64,000 nt of DNA from Bacteroidetes bacterium 2013_40CM_41_45 (GCA_002215675.1 NGFH01000004.1:310001-374000); one strand, 5' to 3'; numbered from the stretch's first letter, positions 25,912-35,369 are shown. Made by a program: numbers and translations. Notes: generated by a model from the sequence alone, not told the origin.

Positions 25912-26662
25912 TGTTTTTCTGCAAAGCTGCCGAATGAACGGCATCGGCAATTTCATAAATCAAATCCCGGTTTTTTTCTATTGAGTTTCCGACAACAATC
26001 ACATCAGCCCCTGCGTGGCATTTTTCTACAGCGAGTTCTGCTGAGCGTATGCCTCCTCCTGCAATCACAGGAATCCCGGTTTTTTTTCTCACCGCTCTGA
26101 TAATCTCTGTGTTCAGCGGTTCTTTTGCTCCGCTGCCTGCGTCCAGGTAAATAAATTTTAATCCGAGCATCTCTCCCGCCATTGCTGTAGATGCGGCTAT
26201 ATCAGTTTTGTCGCGGGGAATAGGTGTGCTGTTACTCATATACGAGACGGAAGTCGGCACACCGCTTTCAATCAGCATATAGCCGGTAGGAATCACTTCG
26301 ATATTGCTTTGCCTAAGCATGGGCGCAGCAATAACATGGTTGCCAATCAACATCTCGGCATTTCTCCCTGAGATAAGGGAAAGAAATAAAATAGCATCTG
26401 CACTTTTAGAGACCTGCAAAGTATTACCGGGAAAAAGCACAATAGGTTTGCGAAATTTTTTTCGAATCGTCCTGATACAGGAATCAAGGTTGTCGCGTGT
26501 GAGTAAACTGCTTCCTACAAAAGCAAAATCGGCACCGGCATCCTCGCAGGCGGCTGCCGTCTCAGATAATTTTTTTCCTGATAATTTATCGGGGTCGAAG
26601 AGAACGGCAAAGAGTTTCTTGCCCTTATTGCGTGCAGACAATATTTTCTCGTAAACTTTCAT
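25904..26662 (-). CDS. Geranylgeranylglyceryl phosphate synthase family protein (PcrB/GGGPS)
   Basis: 252 aa TIM-barrel. Recognisable stretches are LFAVLFDPDKL near the start, the phosphate and chain region SNSTPIPRDKTDIA, IYLDAGSGA and VIAGGGIRSAE with VIVVGNSIE at the end. The family joins sn-glycerol-1-phosphate to a polyprenyl diphosphate, making archaeal-type ether lipid precursors; members in Bacteroidota are known to make GGGP. Chain length cannot be read by eye. It overlaps the AraC gene tail to tail. A geranylgeranyl-reductase-like flavoprotein lies elsewhere in the window (59727-60971). Confidence 0.9.
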   Translation of the reverse strand: MKVYEKILSARNKGKKLFAVLFDPDKLSGKKLSETAAACEDAGADFAFVGSSLLTRDNLDSCIRTIRKKFRKPIVLFPGNTLQVSKSADAILFLSLISGRNAEMLIGNHVIAAPMLRQSNIEVIPTGYMLIESGVPTSVSYMSNSTPIPRDKTDIAASTAMAGEMLGLKFIYLDAGSGAKEPLNTEIIRAVRKKTGIPVIAGGGIRSAELAVEKCHAGADVIVVGNSIEKNRDLIYEIADAVHSAALQKNIR

Positions 26663-26681
26663 TGCAGTTTTTCGTGCCCGA

Positions 26682-26689
26682 CAAATGTA
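26682..26689 (-). promoter_or_regulatory. -7 promoter box TACATTTG (GGGPS gene)
   Basis: TAnnTTTG match on the minus strand, 19 bp before the ATG of the GGGP synthase gene. Confidence 0.4.
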
Positions 26690-26736
26690 TCTATTGTTTT
26701 GTTTTAGGAACGCAGATGATTTTTTCCGCGATAAAG

Positions 26737-26766
26737 CACCCCCCTCTCCTTTAGGAGGGGGTGAGG
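26737..26766. repeat. Interspersed CCCCTCTCC palindrome, copy 1
   Basis: The sequence CACCCCCCTCTCCT is followed after a short loop by AGGAGGGGGTGAGG, an imperfect stem of about 12 bp. It lies in the gap between two minus-strand genes (phosphopantetheinyl transferase and GGGP synthase). The core is shared with copies at 29848-29885 and 50868-50900. It can also act as a terminator-like hairpin, though no T-run follows. Confidence 0.6.
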
Positions 26767-26767
26767 T

Positions 26768-27448
26768 TCAGCTGCTCGCATAAACCACAATCAGTTTTCC
26801 CGAGAAAAAATAGTGTATTTTGAAATGGGAAATCTTACCATCCGTTTTCAGTTCCGCATCAACGCTGCCTCCCCAAACTGCAGGAACAAATGGATGAACA
26901 TGCATTTGTTTTTTAAAATCCAGTCCTCCTTTGCCGTGAATTTTAAACAATACTTCTTTGGCGCCCCAGATGACATGAAGTGTTTCTATGCGCTTTTCAT
27001 TTTGAATACCTGCCTGCCATTGGTGTACGGCTGGCGCGTTGGCAGGCAGGTATTTTATTTCATCGTCATTCAAAAACTTGTGCGAAATTTTTTCGATACG
27101 CTCACGAACCGTTTCAATATCAATCCCCATATTTTTTGAATTATGAAAAACAACAGCAGCAAAATTTTTGGTGTGCGAAAAAGAAATATATCCGCTGCCA
27201 TTCTTAAGATGCGGCTTGCCTTTTTCATCATAAATAATGTCGTCATAATGTGCCACATTGAGAACATCTTTCAATAAAATTCTGAGTGTGAGCCATTCTT
27301 TCCTGCGTGTTTCACTGCGGAAACCCTTCACTTCGCTTTTTAATTCTTCCGAAAGAGCGGCCATCGAAAAAAATTCTTCCTCCGTTTCCGTCATTTGCCA
27401 TACGGCAAGGCGGCTTCCGTTAATCCTCTTTTCTAAATATAATGGCAT
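26768..27448 (-). CDS. 4'-phosphopantetheinyl transferase family protein
   Basis: 226 aa, Sfp-like. It transfers phosphopantetheine from CoA to a carrier-protein serine. Motifs: YISFSHTKNFAAVVF, GIDIETVRERIEKISHKFLNDDE with the metal-binding Asp, and WGAKEVLFKIHGKGGLDF with the W-x-x-K-E-x-x-x-K core. Size and order fit the pseudo-dimeric Sfp type. No polyketide or peptide synthase cluster is nearby, so the acyl carrier protein of fatty acid synthesis or a distant cluster could be its target. Confidence 0.9.
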   Translation of the reverse strand: MPLYLEKRINGSRLAVWQMTETEEEFFSMAALSEELKSEVKGFRSETRRKEWLTLRILLKDVLNVAHYDDIIYDEKGKPHLKNGSGYISFSHTKNFAAVVFHNSKNMGIDIETVRERIEKISHKFLNDDEIKYLPANAPAVHQWQAGIQNEKRIETLHVIWGAKEVLFKIHGKGGLDFKKQMHVHPFVPAVWGGSVDAELKTDGKISHFKIHYFFSGKLIVVYASS

Positions 27449-27487
27449 TTTAAAATAATTCTAAACTATAAACCTCAAACTAACTTT

Positions 27488-27495
27488 TATCTTTG
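27488..27495 (+). promoter_or_regulatory. -7 promoter box TATCTTTG (ahcY)
   Basis: Perfect TAnnTTTG match, 21 bp before the ahcY ATG. No TTTG at the -33 distance. Confidence 0.5.
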
Positions 27496-27516
27496 CGCCT
27501 GTAAAATAACAATCAT

Positions 27517-28833
27517 ATGATAAAAACAACAGAAGATTACGTTAAATATAAAGTTAAAGACCTTTCGCTTGCTGAATGGGGTCGCAAGGAAATCATGCTT
27601 GCTGAAGCTGAAATGCCCGGCTTAATGGCACTTAGGAAAGAATATGGCGCTTCCAAACCATTGAAAGGCGCCCGTATTACCGGGTGTCTTCACATGACTA
27701 TTCAAACTGCCGTGCTCATCGAAACGCTTATCGAGCTTGGCGCAGAGGTGAATTGGTCATCCTGCAATATTTTTTCTACACAAGACCATGCCGCTGCCGC
27801 TATTGCTGCCAAAGGAATTTCTGTTTATGCATGGAAGGGTGAAACGCTTGAAGAATACGACTGGTGTATTGAGCAGACACTTTTCTTCGGTAAAGACCGC
27901 AAGCCGCTCAATATGATTCTGGATGATGGTGGAGATTTAACGAACATCGTTCTCGATAAATATCCTGAGATGATTTCAGGTGTGCGGGGTATTTCGGAAG
28001 AAACCACAACGGGCGTTCACCGTCTTTATGAGCGGATGAAAAAAGGCACGCTGCCTATTCCTTGTTTTAATGTGAACGATTCGGTTACTAAATCGAAGTT
28101 CGACAATAAATATGGCTGCCGCGAATCATTAGTGGATGCCATACGCAGAGCTACCGATATTATGATGGCAGGAAAAGTTGCTGTAGTGGCGGGTTACGGA
28201 GACGTAGGAAAAGGTTCGGCACAATCGCTTCGTGCTGCAGGTGCAAGAGTTATTGTTACAGAGATTGACCCCATCTGCGCTTTACAGGCTGCGATGGAAG
28301 GTTACGAAGTGAAGAAGATGGACAACGCCATTCCTGAGTGCGACATTATTGTTACTGCAACGGGCTGCTACAATGTAATTACGGAAAAACACTTCCGCTT
28401 GATGAAAGATAAAGCCATCGTTTGCAACATTGGGCATTTCGATAACGAAATAGATGTAGCATGGCTCACTGAAAATTACGGCAACACGCGCGACACTATT
28501 AAACCGCAAGTTGATTTGTATAACATCAATGGTAACGACATTATCCTTCTTGCTGAAGGGCGCCTTGTGAACCTTGGATGCGCAATGGGACACCCCTCAT
28601 TCGTGATGTCGAACTCGTTTTCCAACCAGGTGCTGGCGCAAATTGAGCTGTGGGCAAATCATAAGAACTATGAGAACAAAGTGTACACGCTTCCCAAACA
28701 TCTTGACGAAAAAGTCGCACGACTGCACCTCGCTAAAATAGGAGTAGAGCTGGATACGCTTTCTCCTGAGCAGGCCAAATATATTGGTGTAAACCCTAAT
28801 GGCCCCTTTAAGCCGGATTATTACAGGTACTAG
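27517..28833 (+). CDS. ahcY: Adenosylhomocysteinase
   Basis: 438 aa, full length. Hydrolyses S-adenosylhomocysteine to adenosine and homocysteine in the methyl cycle, with bound NAD. Motifs: [57 protein letters not shown], the NAD loop [12 protein letters not shown] near residues 222-233 and the C-terminal KPDYYRY that reaches the neighbouring subunit. It has its own promoter box and a strong terminator at 28854, so it is a single-gene unit. Confidence 0.98.
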   Translation: MIKTTEDYVKYKVKDLSLAEWGRKEIMLAEAEMPGLMALRKEYGASKPLKGARITGCLHMTIQTAVLIETLIELGAEVNWSSCNIFSTQDHAAAAIAAKGISVYAWKGETLEEYDWCIEQTLFFGKDRKPLNMILDDGGDLTNIVLDKYPEMISGVRGISEETTTGVHRLYERMKKGTLPIPCFNVNDSVTKSKFDNKYGCRESLVDAIRRATDIMMAGKVAVVAGYGDVGKGSAQSLRAAGARVIVTEIDPICALQAAMEGYEVKKMDNAIPECDIIVTATGCYNVITEKHFRLMKDKAIVCNIGHFDNEIDVAWLTENYGNTRDTIKPQVDLYNINGNDIILLAEGRLVNLGCAMGHPSFVMSNSFSNQVLAQIELWANHKNYENKVYTLPKHLDEKVARLHLAKIGVELDTLSPEQAKYIGVNPNGPFKPDYYRY

Positions 28834-28853
28834 TTTTTGATTTGACTCTCTTG

Positions 28854-28886
28854 AAACTCCCACACTTCTACGGGAGTTTTTCTTTT
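28854..28886 (+). terminator. Rho-independent terminator after ahcY
   Basis: AAACTCCC (28854-28861) pairs perfectly with GGGAGTTT (28872-28879) around a 10-base loop, followed by a T-rich run. It begins about 20 bp after the ahcY stop and ends before the M1 peptidase gene. Confidence 0.8.
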
Positions 28887-28908
28887 CGTGTATCTTCGTT
28901 TCCAAATT

Positions 28909-31900
28909 ATGCAAATGAGAAACCGCATTGTGCTTTTTTTGGTTGTGCAGTTTTTCTTTTCAATTCAGTTACCAGCGCAAACTGCTTTTCCTCCGAATAC
29001 ATACCGCACCGCAGAAAATATTTATTACTGGAAAAACCGTCCTCCCTTTGCCGGCTACTGGCAGCAGGATGTGCACTATCATATCACAGCCTCGCTTGAT
29101 GATAAGGAGGACATCATCACAGGAAATCTTGAGCTCATCTATTGGAATAATTCTCCCGACACGCTCACATATGTTTACTTTCATCTTTATCAGAATGCTT
29201 TTCAGCCCTGTTCTTATTTAGACCGCCTAACGCGCGAAAACGGTGTTACTCCCGTTTACAGCAAGCACGAGTGTGAAGGTCACGGCACGGTAGTGGATTT
29301 TGTAAAGTCAGGAAAAGATAGTTTAAAGACAACGCTCGATAATACGATCCTCAAAGTCTTTCTTAATTCTCCCCTTCTCCCCAATACCTCCGCTTCGTTT
29401 TCCATCAGCTTCAAAACATATTACGGGTCCGGCAGCCAGCGCAGGCGAATGAAAATGTTTGACGTGTGGGGAAACAAGCATTATGACGTGGTGCACTGGT
29501 ATCCGCGCATCTCAGTTTACGACCGCAAGTTCGGCTGGACAGCAGACCAGCACTTGGGCAAAGAATTTTATGGCGACTTCGGAACGTATGATGTAGAGTT
29601 CACGATTCCTTCGCATTATGTTCTTGATGCAACGGGTAATCTCCTTAATAGAAACGAAGTGCTTCCGGATTCACTACGACAAAAGCTCGACCTAAAAAAC
29701 TTTGCGGATAAAAAACCGGGCTCACCGCCTTCCGTAATTATTCCTGCAGATGGCAGAACCAAAACCTGGAAGTTCCATGCGGAAAATGTTCACGACTTTG
29801 CTCTTACGGCAGACCCTACCTACCGTATAGGAGAAGTGATTCTCGATCTCCCCTCTCCTTTGGAGAGGGGAGCAAGGGGTGAGGCGAATAAAATTCGTTG
29901 CATCGCTCTTGCCCAGGAACCCGATGCGCCCGGATGGCAAACCGCTCCACAGTTAGTAGCTGATGTGGTGAAGGTTTATTCAGAAGACTTCGGAATGTAC
30001 GCATATCCGAAAATTATTGCTGCCGATGCGCGTGATGGAATGGAATACCCGATGCTCACCCTTGACGGGGGCAGCGAGCCGGGATACCGTTATGTGATTT
30101 CACATGAAATAGGGCACAACTGGTTTTTTGGAATGGTGGGCAACAACGAAACATACCGTGCGCTGATGGATGAAGGGTTCACCCAGTTTCTTACTGCATG
30201 GTCGCTCACAAAAATTTTTGGCGATTATTCGTCCTTAGTTGATAAGAAGAAATATGCTGACAGGTTTCATATACCCACTACCTACCGTGAAGAGAGAGCA
30301 TATCTTCCTTACCTGGGCGAAGCCATTCGCGGCAGGGATGGATTTCTGAATACACATTCCGATGATTTCAACGGAGCGCTTGGGCACGAGGGTGGCTACC
30401 GCATGGTTTATTACAAAACGGCAACCATGCTTTATAACCTGCAGTATGTTCTGGGCGATGAATTGTTCCTGGTGGCAATGAAAAATTATTTCAACCAGTG
30501 GAAGTTCTGCCATCCCTACCCCGAGGACTTCTGCAATTCAATCATTCATTTCACTCATACAGACCTCAATTGGTTTTTTGACCAATGGCTTGAGACTGAT
30601 AAAAAAATTGATTACGGAATTAAATCAGTAAAGCATGAAGGAGAGGATGAATATAAAATCACTTTCAAACGAAAAGGGCGCATGCAGATGCCTCTGGATT
30701 TTACCGTTATTGACCACAACGGAGATGCACACAACTATCATGTCCCTAACAGGGATTTTGTAAAGAAGACTGATGCCCAGGTGTTGCCCAAATGGTTCGG
30801 TTGGGATAAACTGAATCCCGAATACTCAGCTAAGGTTAAGATTCCGTCAGGAATCGAGGATGTATTTATTGACCCAAGTCACCGCCTTGCCGATATAAAT
30901 ATGCTCAACAATGCATGGAAGTTTCCTGCACATCTGGGTTTCGATTCAAAAATATATAACGCTCCAGACCCTTATCAATACAGGGCTTACGCCCGACCTG
31001 ATTTGTGGTACAATAATTATGACGGCTTCAAGGCAGGGGTACATCTCAACGGAAATTATTTTAACTACAGTCACTTTATTGATTTTTATTTCTGGCTCAA
31101 CACAGGAATTCTGCAAAGAAATCTTTCAAACGAAGCTGATATTAATGGCTACGACCCGGTTTCTTTTTCTTTGAAATATTCTACACCCACAGAAAAATTT
31201 ATCCGTAAGTCAATGCTAAGATTGGGTGCGAAGTATCTCGATGGCTTTCAGAATTTTTCAGGAAGCATGGAAATAAAAAGTAACGATGAGAAAAATACTA
31301 TCTCCGTTTCATACCATTCATTATTCAGGAGAGACCAAAATGCTCTTGAATATCTTTTATATCCTGGTGAATGGAATGCAGAACGATACAACAACTACCT
31401 GAAACTTTCGTTGGAGCATGTATACGATTACTCATACGGTAGTGGCAATATAAATCTTTCCCTGCGCACAAGCTCTCTCAAAAGCAGCTACGATTATTCG
31501 TATCTCTCGCTTAATGTAATCAACCATAATCACTTTGGTAAATTTGAATTCAGCACCAGGACATTTGCTCAGTATGCTTCGGGAGAAAATTTTGCTAATG
31601 AAAATGCGTTGTTCCTGGCGGGTGCAAATCCCGAAGAGCTGATGAAGGATAAATTCACCCGTTCTCGTGCCTATGTTCCGCCTGACTGGTTGGGTTATGG
31701 GGCAGAAACAAATCATTTTCAGCAGGGCGGTGGATTAAATCTTCGCGGCTATGCGGGTTATCTTGTTCCTGAGGATGATAAAAATGGAAAGATGCGTTTT
31801 GTGTATAAAGGAACTTCCGGTGCGGCAGTCAATGCAGAATTGGATTTCGCAAAACTTTTTCGCATCCGCCCCTCGTTCACGCGTAAATGGCTGAGCATTG

Positions 31901-32148
31901 ACTCCTATTTATTTGCCGATGCAGGTACCATCAATTACAATACTCCCGACGAGGATTTGGCTCTCGCAGGCATCCGTGCCGATGCCGGACTCGGCTTTGC
32001 AGCAACCATAAAAAAATTTGGGCCATTGCAAACCGTTCAGCCGTTTACATTGCGGATTGATTTTCCGCTGCTGCTGAGCAGGACTCCAGCCGTTAAGCCC
32101 GATTATTTTGATTTGAGATGGGTGATAGGAGTGGGAAGAGCATTTTAA
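28909..32148 (+). CDS. M1 family metallopeptidase with C-terminal barrel-like domain
   Basis: 1079 aa from the ATG at 28909 (28915 is also possible). A signal peptide covers about 1-22 (ending LPAQ). The gluzincin core has HEIGH at residues 399-403 and the third zinc ligand E422 in MDEGF, exactly the HEXXH-18-E spacing of M1 aminopeptidases. The GxMEN-type exopeptidase region is seen as DGMEYPML. After about residue 690 the sequence changes to alternating, aromatic-rich beta strands with NLRGYAGY and a final strand ending in Phe, as in outer-membrane barrels. Residues about 314-326 (SPLERGARGE) come from an inserted palindromic repeat. It is probably a peptidase anchored in the outer membrane. 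Confidence 0.9.
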   Translation: MQMRNRIVLFLVVQFFFSIQLPAQTAFPPNTYRTAENIYYWKNRPPFAGYWQQDVHYHITASLDDKEDIITGNLELIYWNNSPDTLTYVYFHLYQNAFQPCSYLDRLTRENGVTPVYSKHECEGHGTVVDFVKSGKDSLKTTLDNTILKVFLNSPLLPNTSASFSISFKTYYGSGSQRRRMKMFDVWGNKHYDVVHWYPRISVYDRKFGWTADQHLGKEFYGDFGTYDVEFTIPSHYVLDATGNLLNRNEVLPDSLRQKLDLKNFADKKPGSPPSVIIPADGRTKTWKFHAENVHDFALTADPTYRIGEVILDLPSPLERGARGEANKIRCIALAQEPDAPGWQTAPQLVADVVKVYSEDFGMYAYPKIIAADARDGMEYPMLTLDGGSEPGYRYVISHEIGHNWFFGMVGNNETYRALMDEGFTQFLTAWSLTKIFGDYSSLVDKKKYADRFHIPTTYREERAYLPYLGEAIRGRDGFLNTHSDDFNGALGHEGGYRMVYYKTATMLYNLQYVLGDELFLVAMKNYFNQWKFCHPYPEDFCNSIIHFTHTDLNWFFDQWLETDKKIDYGIKSVKHEGEDEYKITFKRKGRMQMPLDFTVIDHNGDAHNYHVPNRDFVKKTDAQVLPKWFGWDKLNPEYSAKVKIPSGIEDVFIDPSHRLADINMLNNAWKFPAHLGFDSKIYNAPDPYQYRAYARPDLWYNNYDGFKAGVHLNGNYFNYSHFIDFYFWLNTGILQRNLSNEADINGYDPVSFSLKYSTPTEKFIRKSMLRLGAKYLDGFQNFSGSMEIKSNDEKNTISVSYHSLFRRDQNALEYLLYPGEWNAERYNNYLKLSLEHVYDYSYGSGNINLSLRTSSLKSSYDYSYLSLNVINHNHFGKFEFSTRTFAQYASGENFANENALFLAGANPEELMKDKFTRSRAYVPPDWLGYGAETNHFQQGGGLNLRGYAGYLVPEDDKNGKMRFVYKGTSGAAVNAELDFAKLFRIRPSFTRKWLSIDSYLFADAGTINYNTPDEDLALAGIRADAGLGFAATIKKFGPLQTVQPFTLRIDFPLLLSRTPAVKPDYFDLRWVIGVGRAF
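29848..29885. repeat. Interspersed CCCCTCTCC palindrome, copy 2, inside a coding sequence
   Basis: CTCCCCTCTCC, loop TTT, GGAGAGGGGAG: an 11-bp perfect inverted repeat, followed by CAAGGGGTGAGG. It lies in frame within the M1 peptidase gene and encodes the residues SPLERGARGE between the TYRIGE and IRCIAL stretches. Confidence 0.75.
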
Positions 32149-32150
32149 AA

Positions 32151-32178
32151 GTTGAGAATTAAAAATTAAAAATCAAGT
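32151..32178. repeat. Heptamer array (GTTGAGA, ATTAAAA)
   Basis: Four tandem 7-bp units: GTTGAGA, ATTAAAA, ATTAAAA, ATCAAGT, in the short gap between the M1 peptidase and TPR genes. No clear second arm. Confidence 0.5.
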
Positions 32179-32185
32179 ACCAGGA

Positions 32186-32950
32186 ATGAAGAGATGTTTG
32201 ATAATATTTTTAATGCTTGCATCAATTCAATTTGCAGTTGGACAGGATAAAGCTGCAATGTTTGACGAAGCCCGAAGGCTAAGAAATGAGAGTAAGTTTT
32301 TGGAATCGCTTATATTATTCCAGGCGCTTTTGAAAAATGATTCTGCTAATGTGGATTACCTTTATAACACAGCTTACCTGCTTTGCAAAACCGGTATTCT
32401 GAAAAAAGATGAAGCGGAACGCCAGAAAAATTATCATGTTGCAGAATATCTTTCCCGCAAGGCAATTGCCCTAAATAAAAACAGCGCGGATGCGCATTAC
32501 ACCTGGGCTTTGGCATTGGGCCGAATCAACGAGAACGCTCCTACCAAACAAAAAATTGCGAATGCTAAATTGATTAAGACCGAATGCGAAACAGCCATTA
32601 AGCTTGACCCAAAGCTTGCAGGCGCCTGGCATATCCTGGGCCGCTGGCACCGTACTGTAGCTGGGTTCAATGTCATAGAAAAGGTCATGATTAATACCAT
32701 GTTTGGCGGAGTGCCCGAAGGCGGTTCGTATAACGCAGCCATTGATTGTTTCGCAAAAGCCGTGGAGCTTGAACCAAAATCATTGCTTCATTCCTATGAA
32801 CTTGCCGTTTCATATCACGAGCGCGGAAACAAAATGGATGATGTCTATGCCAAAGTTTGGCTTAAGAAAACCATTGCGCTGCCCGTTTTATCTGAAGAAG
32901 ATTCTGAAATAATAAAGAAGAGCAAAGAGCTTCTGAAAAAAATTGAATGA
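32186..32950 (+). CDS. Secreted TPR-like protein
   Basis: 254 aa. A signal peptide covers about 1-19 (ending VGQ). The rest is helical repeats: an N-terminal pair, then AEYLSRKAIALNKNSADAHYTWALALGR and AETAIKLDPKLAGAWHILGRWHR-type units, then YNAAIDCFAKAVELEPKSLLHSYELAVSYH. The middle part resembles the RMD1-like (regulator of microtubule dynamics) TPR family found in many bacteria, though function there is unknown. It follows the M1 peptidase gene on the same strand. Confidence 0.78.
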   Translation: MKRCLIIFLMLASIQFAVGQDKAAMFDEARRLRNESKFLESLILFQALLKNDSANVDYLYNTAYLLCKTGILKKDEAERQKNYHVAEYLSRKAIALNKNSADAHYTWALALGRINENAPTKQKIANAKLIKTECETAIKLDPKLAGAWHILGRWHRTVAGFNVIEKVMINTMFGGVPEGGSYNAAIDCFAKAVELEPKSLLHSYELAVSYHERGNKMDDVYAKVWLKKTIALPVLSEEDSEIIKKSKELLKKIE

Positions 32951-33066
32951 ATATTTTCTGATTACGATTATGGAAAATAGAAGTGTTTGCATCTCCATAT
33001 GGATGATAAATGATGGCTGGTGTTGAAGACTGCCCGCCAAAAAATTACTTTTTAAATAATCAGGAT

Positions 33067-34665
33067 ATGAAAAAGTGCCTTATTGTTTTATTTCTAGCGT
33101 ATACAACACTTCATGCTACAGAGCAACCCCGGATTCTTTCTTCAGACATCAATGAAGTAGAAGCATTCCTAAGCGGAGCCATTGTTAAACGTAATGCAAA
33201 AGCAACGGTGGATGCCGGGGTTACCGAGCTTGTTTTCGAAAAGCTTCCGGGCACCATTAACCAGAATAATATAGGTGTTACCGGCACAGGCGATGCCATG
33301 ATTTTATCTGTTGTTCACCGCCTCAATTATCTCGACCCCGAAAAGAAAAATCCTGAAATCAAAAAGTTGGAAAGTATTCTCGATTCACTCAACAGAAACC
33401 TCGATGATTTGCTCGATGTGAAATCTGTTTACACCGAGGAGCAGAACCTTATTCTTGCTAACAAATCCATTGGCGGGCAAAACACGGGGGTAACGTTTGA
33501 CAACCTGGAAAAGATGGCCGACTTTTTCCGCAAGCGACTTGCCGATGTAAAAGATAAGCTCACCGGTATTAAATACAAAGAGAAAAAGCTTCGCGAAGAA
33601 ATGGATAAGTATAGCAGGCAGCTTGCCGATAAAAATGCGCGTTATTCAAAACCTACTTCATCGGTAACAATAACCGTTTCTGCTAAAACAAGAACGTCCA
33701 TAAACCTTGAGCTTACTTATTTTGTTCCTGATGCAGGGTGGAAACCCATGTACGACCTGCGTGCAAAGGACAGCAACAATCCCCTCACGGTTAATTTCAA
33801 AGCAGATGTTTTTCAGAACACAGGTGAGGATTGGGATAAGGTGAATCTTACCCTCTCTACAGGCAATCCTACAAGCGGTGGCAACAAACCCGAGCTCACA
33901 CCCTGGTACCTGGATTTTGTTACGATTTATAAAGCTTCGGGGAATAATTATCGCGCAATGCCTTCGGCAGCGATAGAGGCTCCTGCAATGCCTGAATCAA
34001 AAGTTATGCAGGAAGAAATTTCTACCCTCAAGGATATGATTACTGAAAACTCCGGGCGCTTTATTGCAAGCTACACCATTTCGGCTCCATACACGATTCC
34101 TTCGGATGGAAAATATTATTCCGCAGAAATTAAACGCTTCGAGATGCCGGCAGAGTATACATATTTTGCGGTGCCCAAGCTTGATAAAGATGCTTTCCTT
34201 GCCGCACGCAGCACCGGTTGGGGTGAGCTGAATCTTTTGCCGGGCGAAGCCAATGTTTATTTCGAAGGTTCTTTCGTGGGTGCCACATTCCTGAATACTG
34301 TAAGCACGGACGATACGCTCGATATTTCATTGGGCAGGGACAAACGCATTATCATTGAGCGTGAAAAAAATAAAGATGTTACCGGCTCGGGAATTTTCGG
34401 AGGAAATAAGACAAGGCAGTTTTCCTACACGATTTCTTTGCGAAACATCCGCAAGGAATCCGTTAAGCTGATTCTTGAAGAGCAAATTCCGGTCAGCAAA
34501 CAAAAAGACATTGATGTAAAAGTTCTTGAACTTTCAGGCGGAGAATTGAATGCTGAAACAGGAAAAGTAACCTGGAGAATTGATTTGCCGTCTTCCACAA
34601 CGGTTAAGAAAGCGTTTTCCTTCAGTGTTAAATATCCGAAAGATAAAACGATAAGTAACCTATAA
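33067..34665 (+). CDS. DUF4139 (mucoidy inhibitor MuiA-like) protein
   Basis: 532 aa from the ATG at 33067, which begins a proper signal peptide (1-16, ending LHA); an earlier start at 33010 would bury it. N-terminal DUF4140-like part (VEAFLSGAIVKRNAKATVDAGVTELVFEKLP), a coiled-coil segment (about 90-185), then the DUF4139 beta domain (LELTYFVPDAGWKPMYDLRA, QNTGEDWDKVNLTLSTGNP) running to the C terminus. The name comes from a mucoidy effect of one homologue; the molecular role is unknown. It is probably periplasmic or surface-exposed. Confidence 0.88.
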   Translation: MKKCLIVLFLAYTTLHATEQPRILSSDINEVEAFLSGAIVKRNAKATVDAGVTELVFEKLPGTINQNNIGVTGTGDAMILSVVHRLNYLDPEKKNPEIKKLESILDSLNRNLDDLLDVKSVYTEEQNLILANKSIGGQNTGVTFDNLEKMADFFRKRLADVKDKLTGIKYKEKKLREEMDKYSRQLADKNARYSKPTSSVTITVSAKTRTSINLELTYFVPDAGWKPMYDLRAKDSNNPLTVNFKADVFQNTGEDWDKVNLTLSTGNPTSGGNKPELTPWYLDFVTIYKASGNNYRAMPSAAIEAPAMPESKVMQEEISTLKDMITENSGRFIASYTISAPYTIPSDGKYYSAEIKRFEMPAEYTYFAVPKLDKDAFLAARSTGWGELNLLPGEANVYFEGSFVGATFLNTVSTDDTLDISLGRDKRIIIEREKNKDVTGSGIFGGNKTRQFSYTISLRNIRKESVKLILEEQIPVSKQKDIDVKVLELSGGELNAETGKVTWRIDLPSSTTVKKAFSFSVKYPKDKTISNL

Positions 34666-34671
34666 GGGTAT

Positions 34672-35346
34672 TTAAAAAAGACCGTAAATCTCTGCGTTAA
34701 CTTTCTGGACAATCTTGGCAAGATGCTCGCGCTTCTCAGCAAAATTGAGTTCATCAATATCAAAAATCAAAATCTTTCCGAGCTCGTATGTTGAAATCCA
34801 TGCCTCGTATCGTTCATTAAGCCGCGCCAGGTAATCTATCCGGATTGAATTTTCATAATCGCGCCCGCGTTTCTGGATTTGTTTTACCAATGCGGGAACG
34901 GAGCCTCTCAGGTATATAAGCAAATCGGGCGGCTGAATAAACGTGCTCATCAGGTCGAACAGCGAGATGTAATTGTTAAAGTCGCGTGTAGTCATCAACC
35001 CCATAGCATGAAGATTGGGCGCAAAGATGTACGCGTCTTCATAGATAGTCCGGTCTTGTACAACAGGTTTGTTGTTCCTGCGGATGCGCGTTACCTGGCT
35101 GAAGCGGTTATTAAGAAAATGGATTTGCAGGTTAAACGACCAGCGCTGCATGTCTGAATAAAAATCATTGAGATACGGATTGTCGTCCGCGTCTTCATAC
35201 TGCGCCTCCCAGCGGTAATTTTTTGCCAGCAGTCCTGTCAGTGTTGTTTTCCCCGAGCCGATGTTACCGGCAATTGCAATATGCTTGACTAGTGTCTTTT
35301 TTGCCTGGCCAGGTTTTGAGGCCATAAGAATTTTTGTTCCTTCCAT
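34672..35346 (-). CDS. Deoxynucleoside kinase
   Basis: 224 aa. Walker A GNIGSGKTTL follows IAIA near residue 25. Then the family patterns WSFNLQIHFLNNRF, QDRTIYEDAYIFA (DRS/DRT-type catalytic motif) and the lid region KRGRDYENSIRIDYLARLNERYEAW appear. It phosphorylates deoxynucleosides (dA/dG/dC type) for nucleotide salvage. Two ATG starts (35346 and 35325) are possible. It converges on the DUF4139 gene with a 6-bp gap. Confidence 0.92.
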   Translation of the reverse strand: MEGTKILMASKPGQAKKTLVKHIAIAGNIGSGKTTLTGLLAKNYRWEAQYEDADDNPYLNDFYSDMQRWSFNLQIHFLNNRFSQVTRIRRNNKPVVQDRTIYEDAYIFAPNLHAMGLMTTRDFNNYISLFDLMSTFIQPPDLLIYLRGSVPALVKQIQKRGRDYENSIRIDYLARLNERYEAWISTYELGKILIFDIDELNFAEKREHLAKIVQKVNAEIYGLF

Positions 35347-35369
35347 AATGCAAAGTAAAGAAAAGACTG

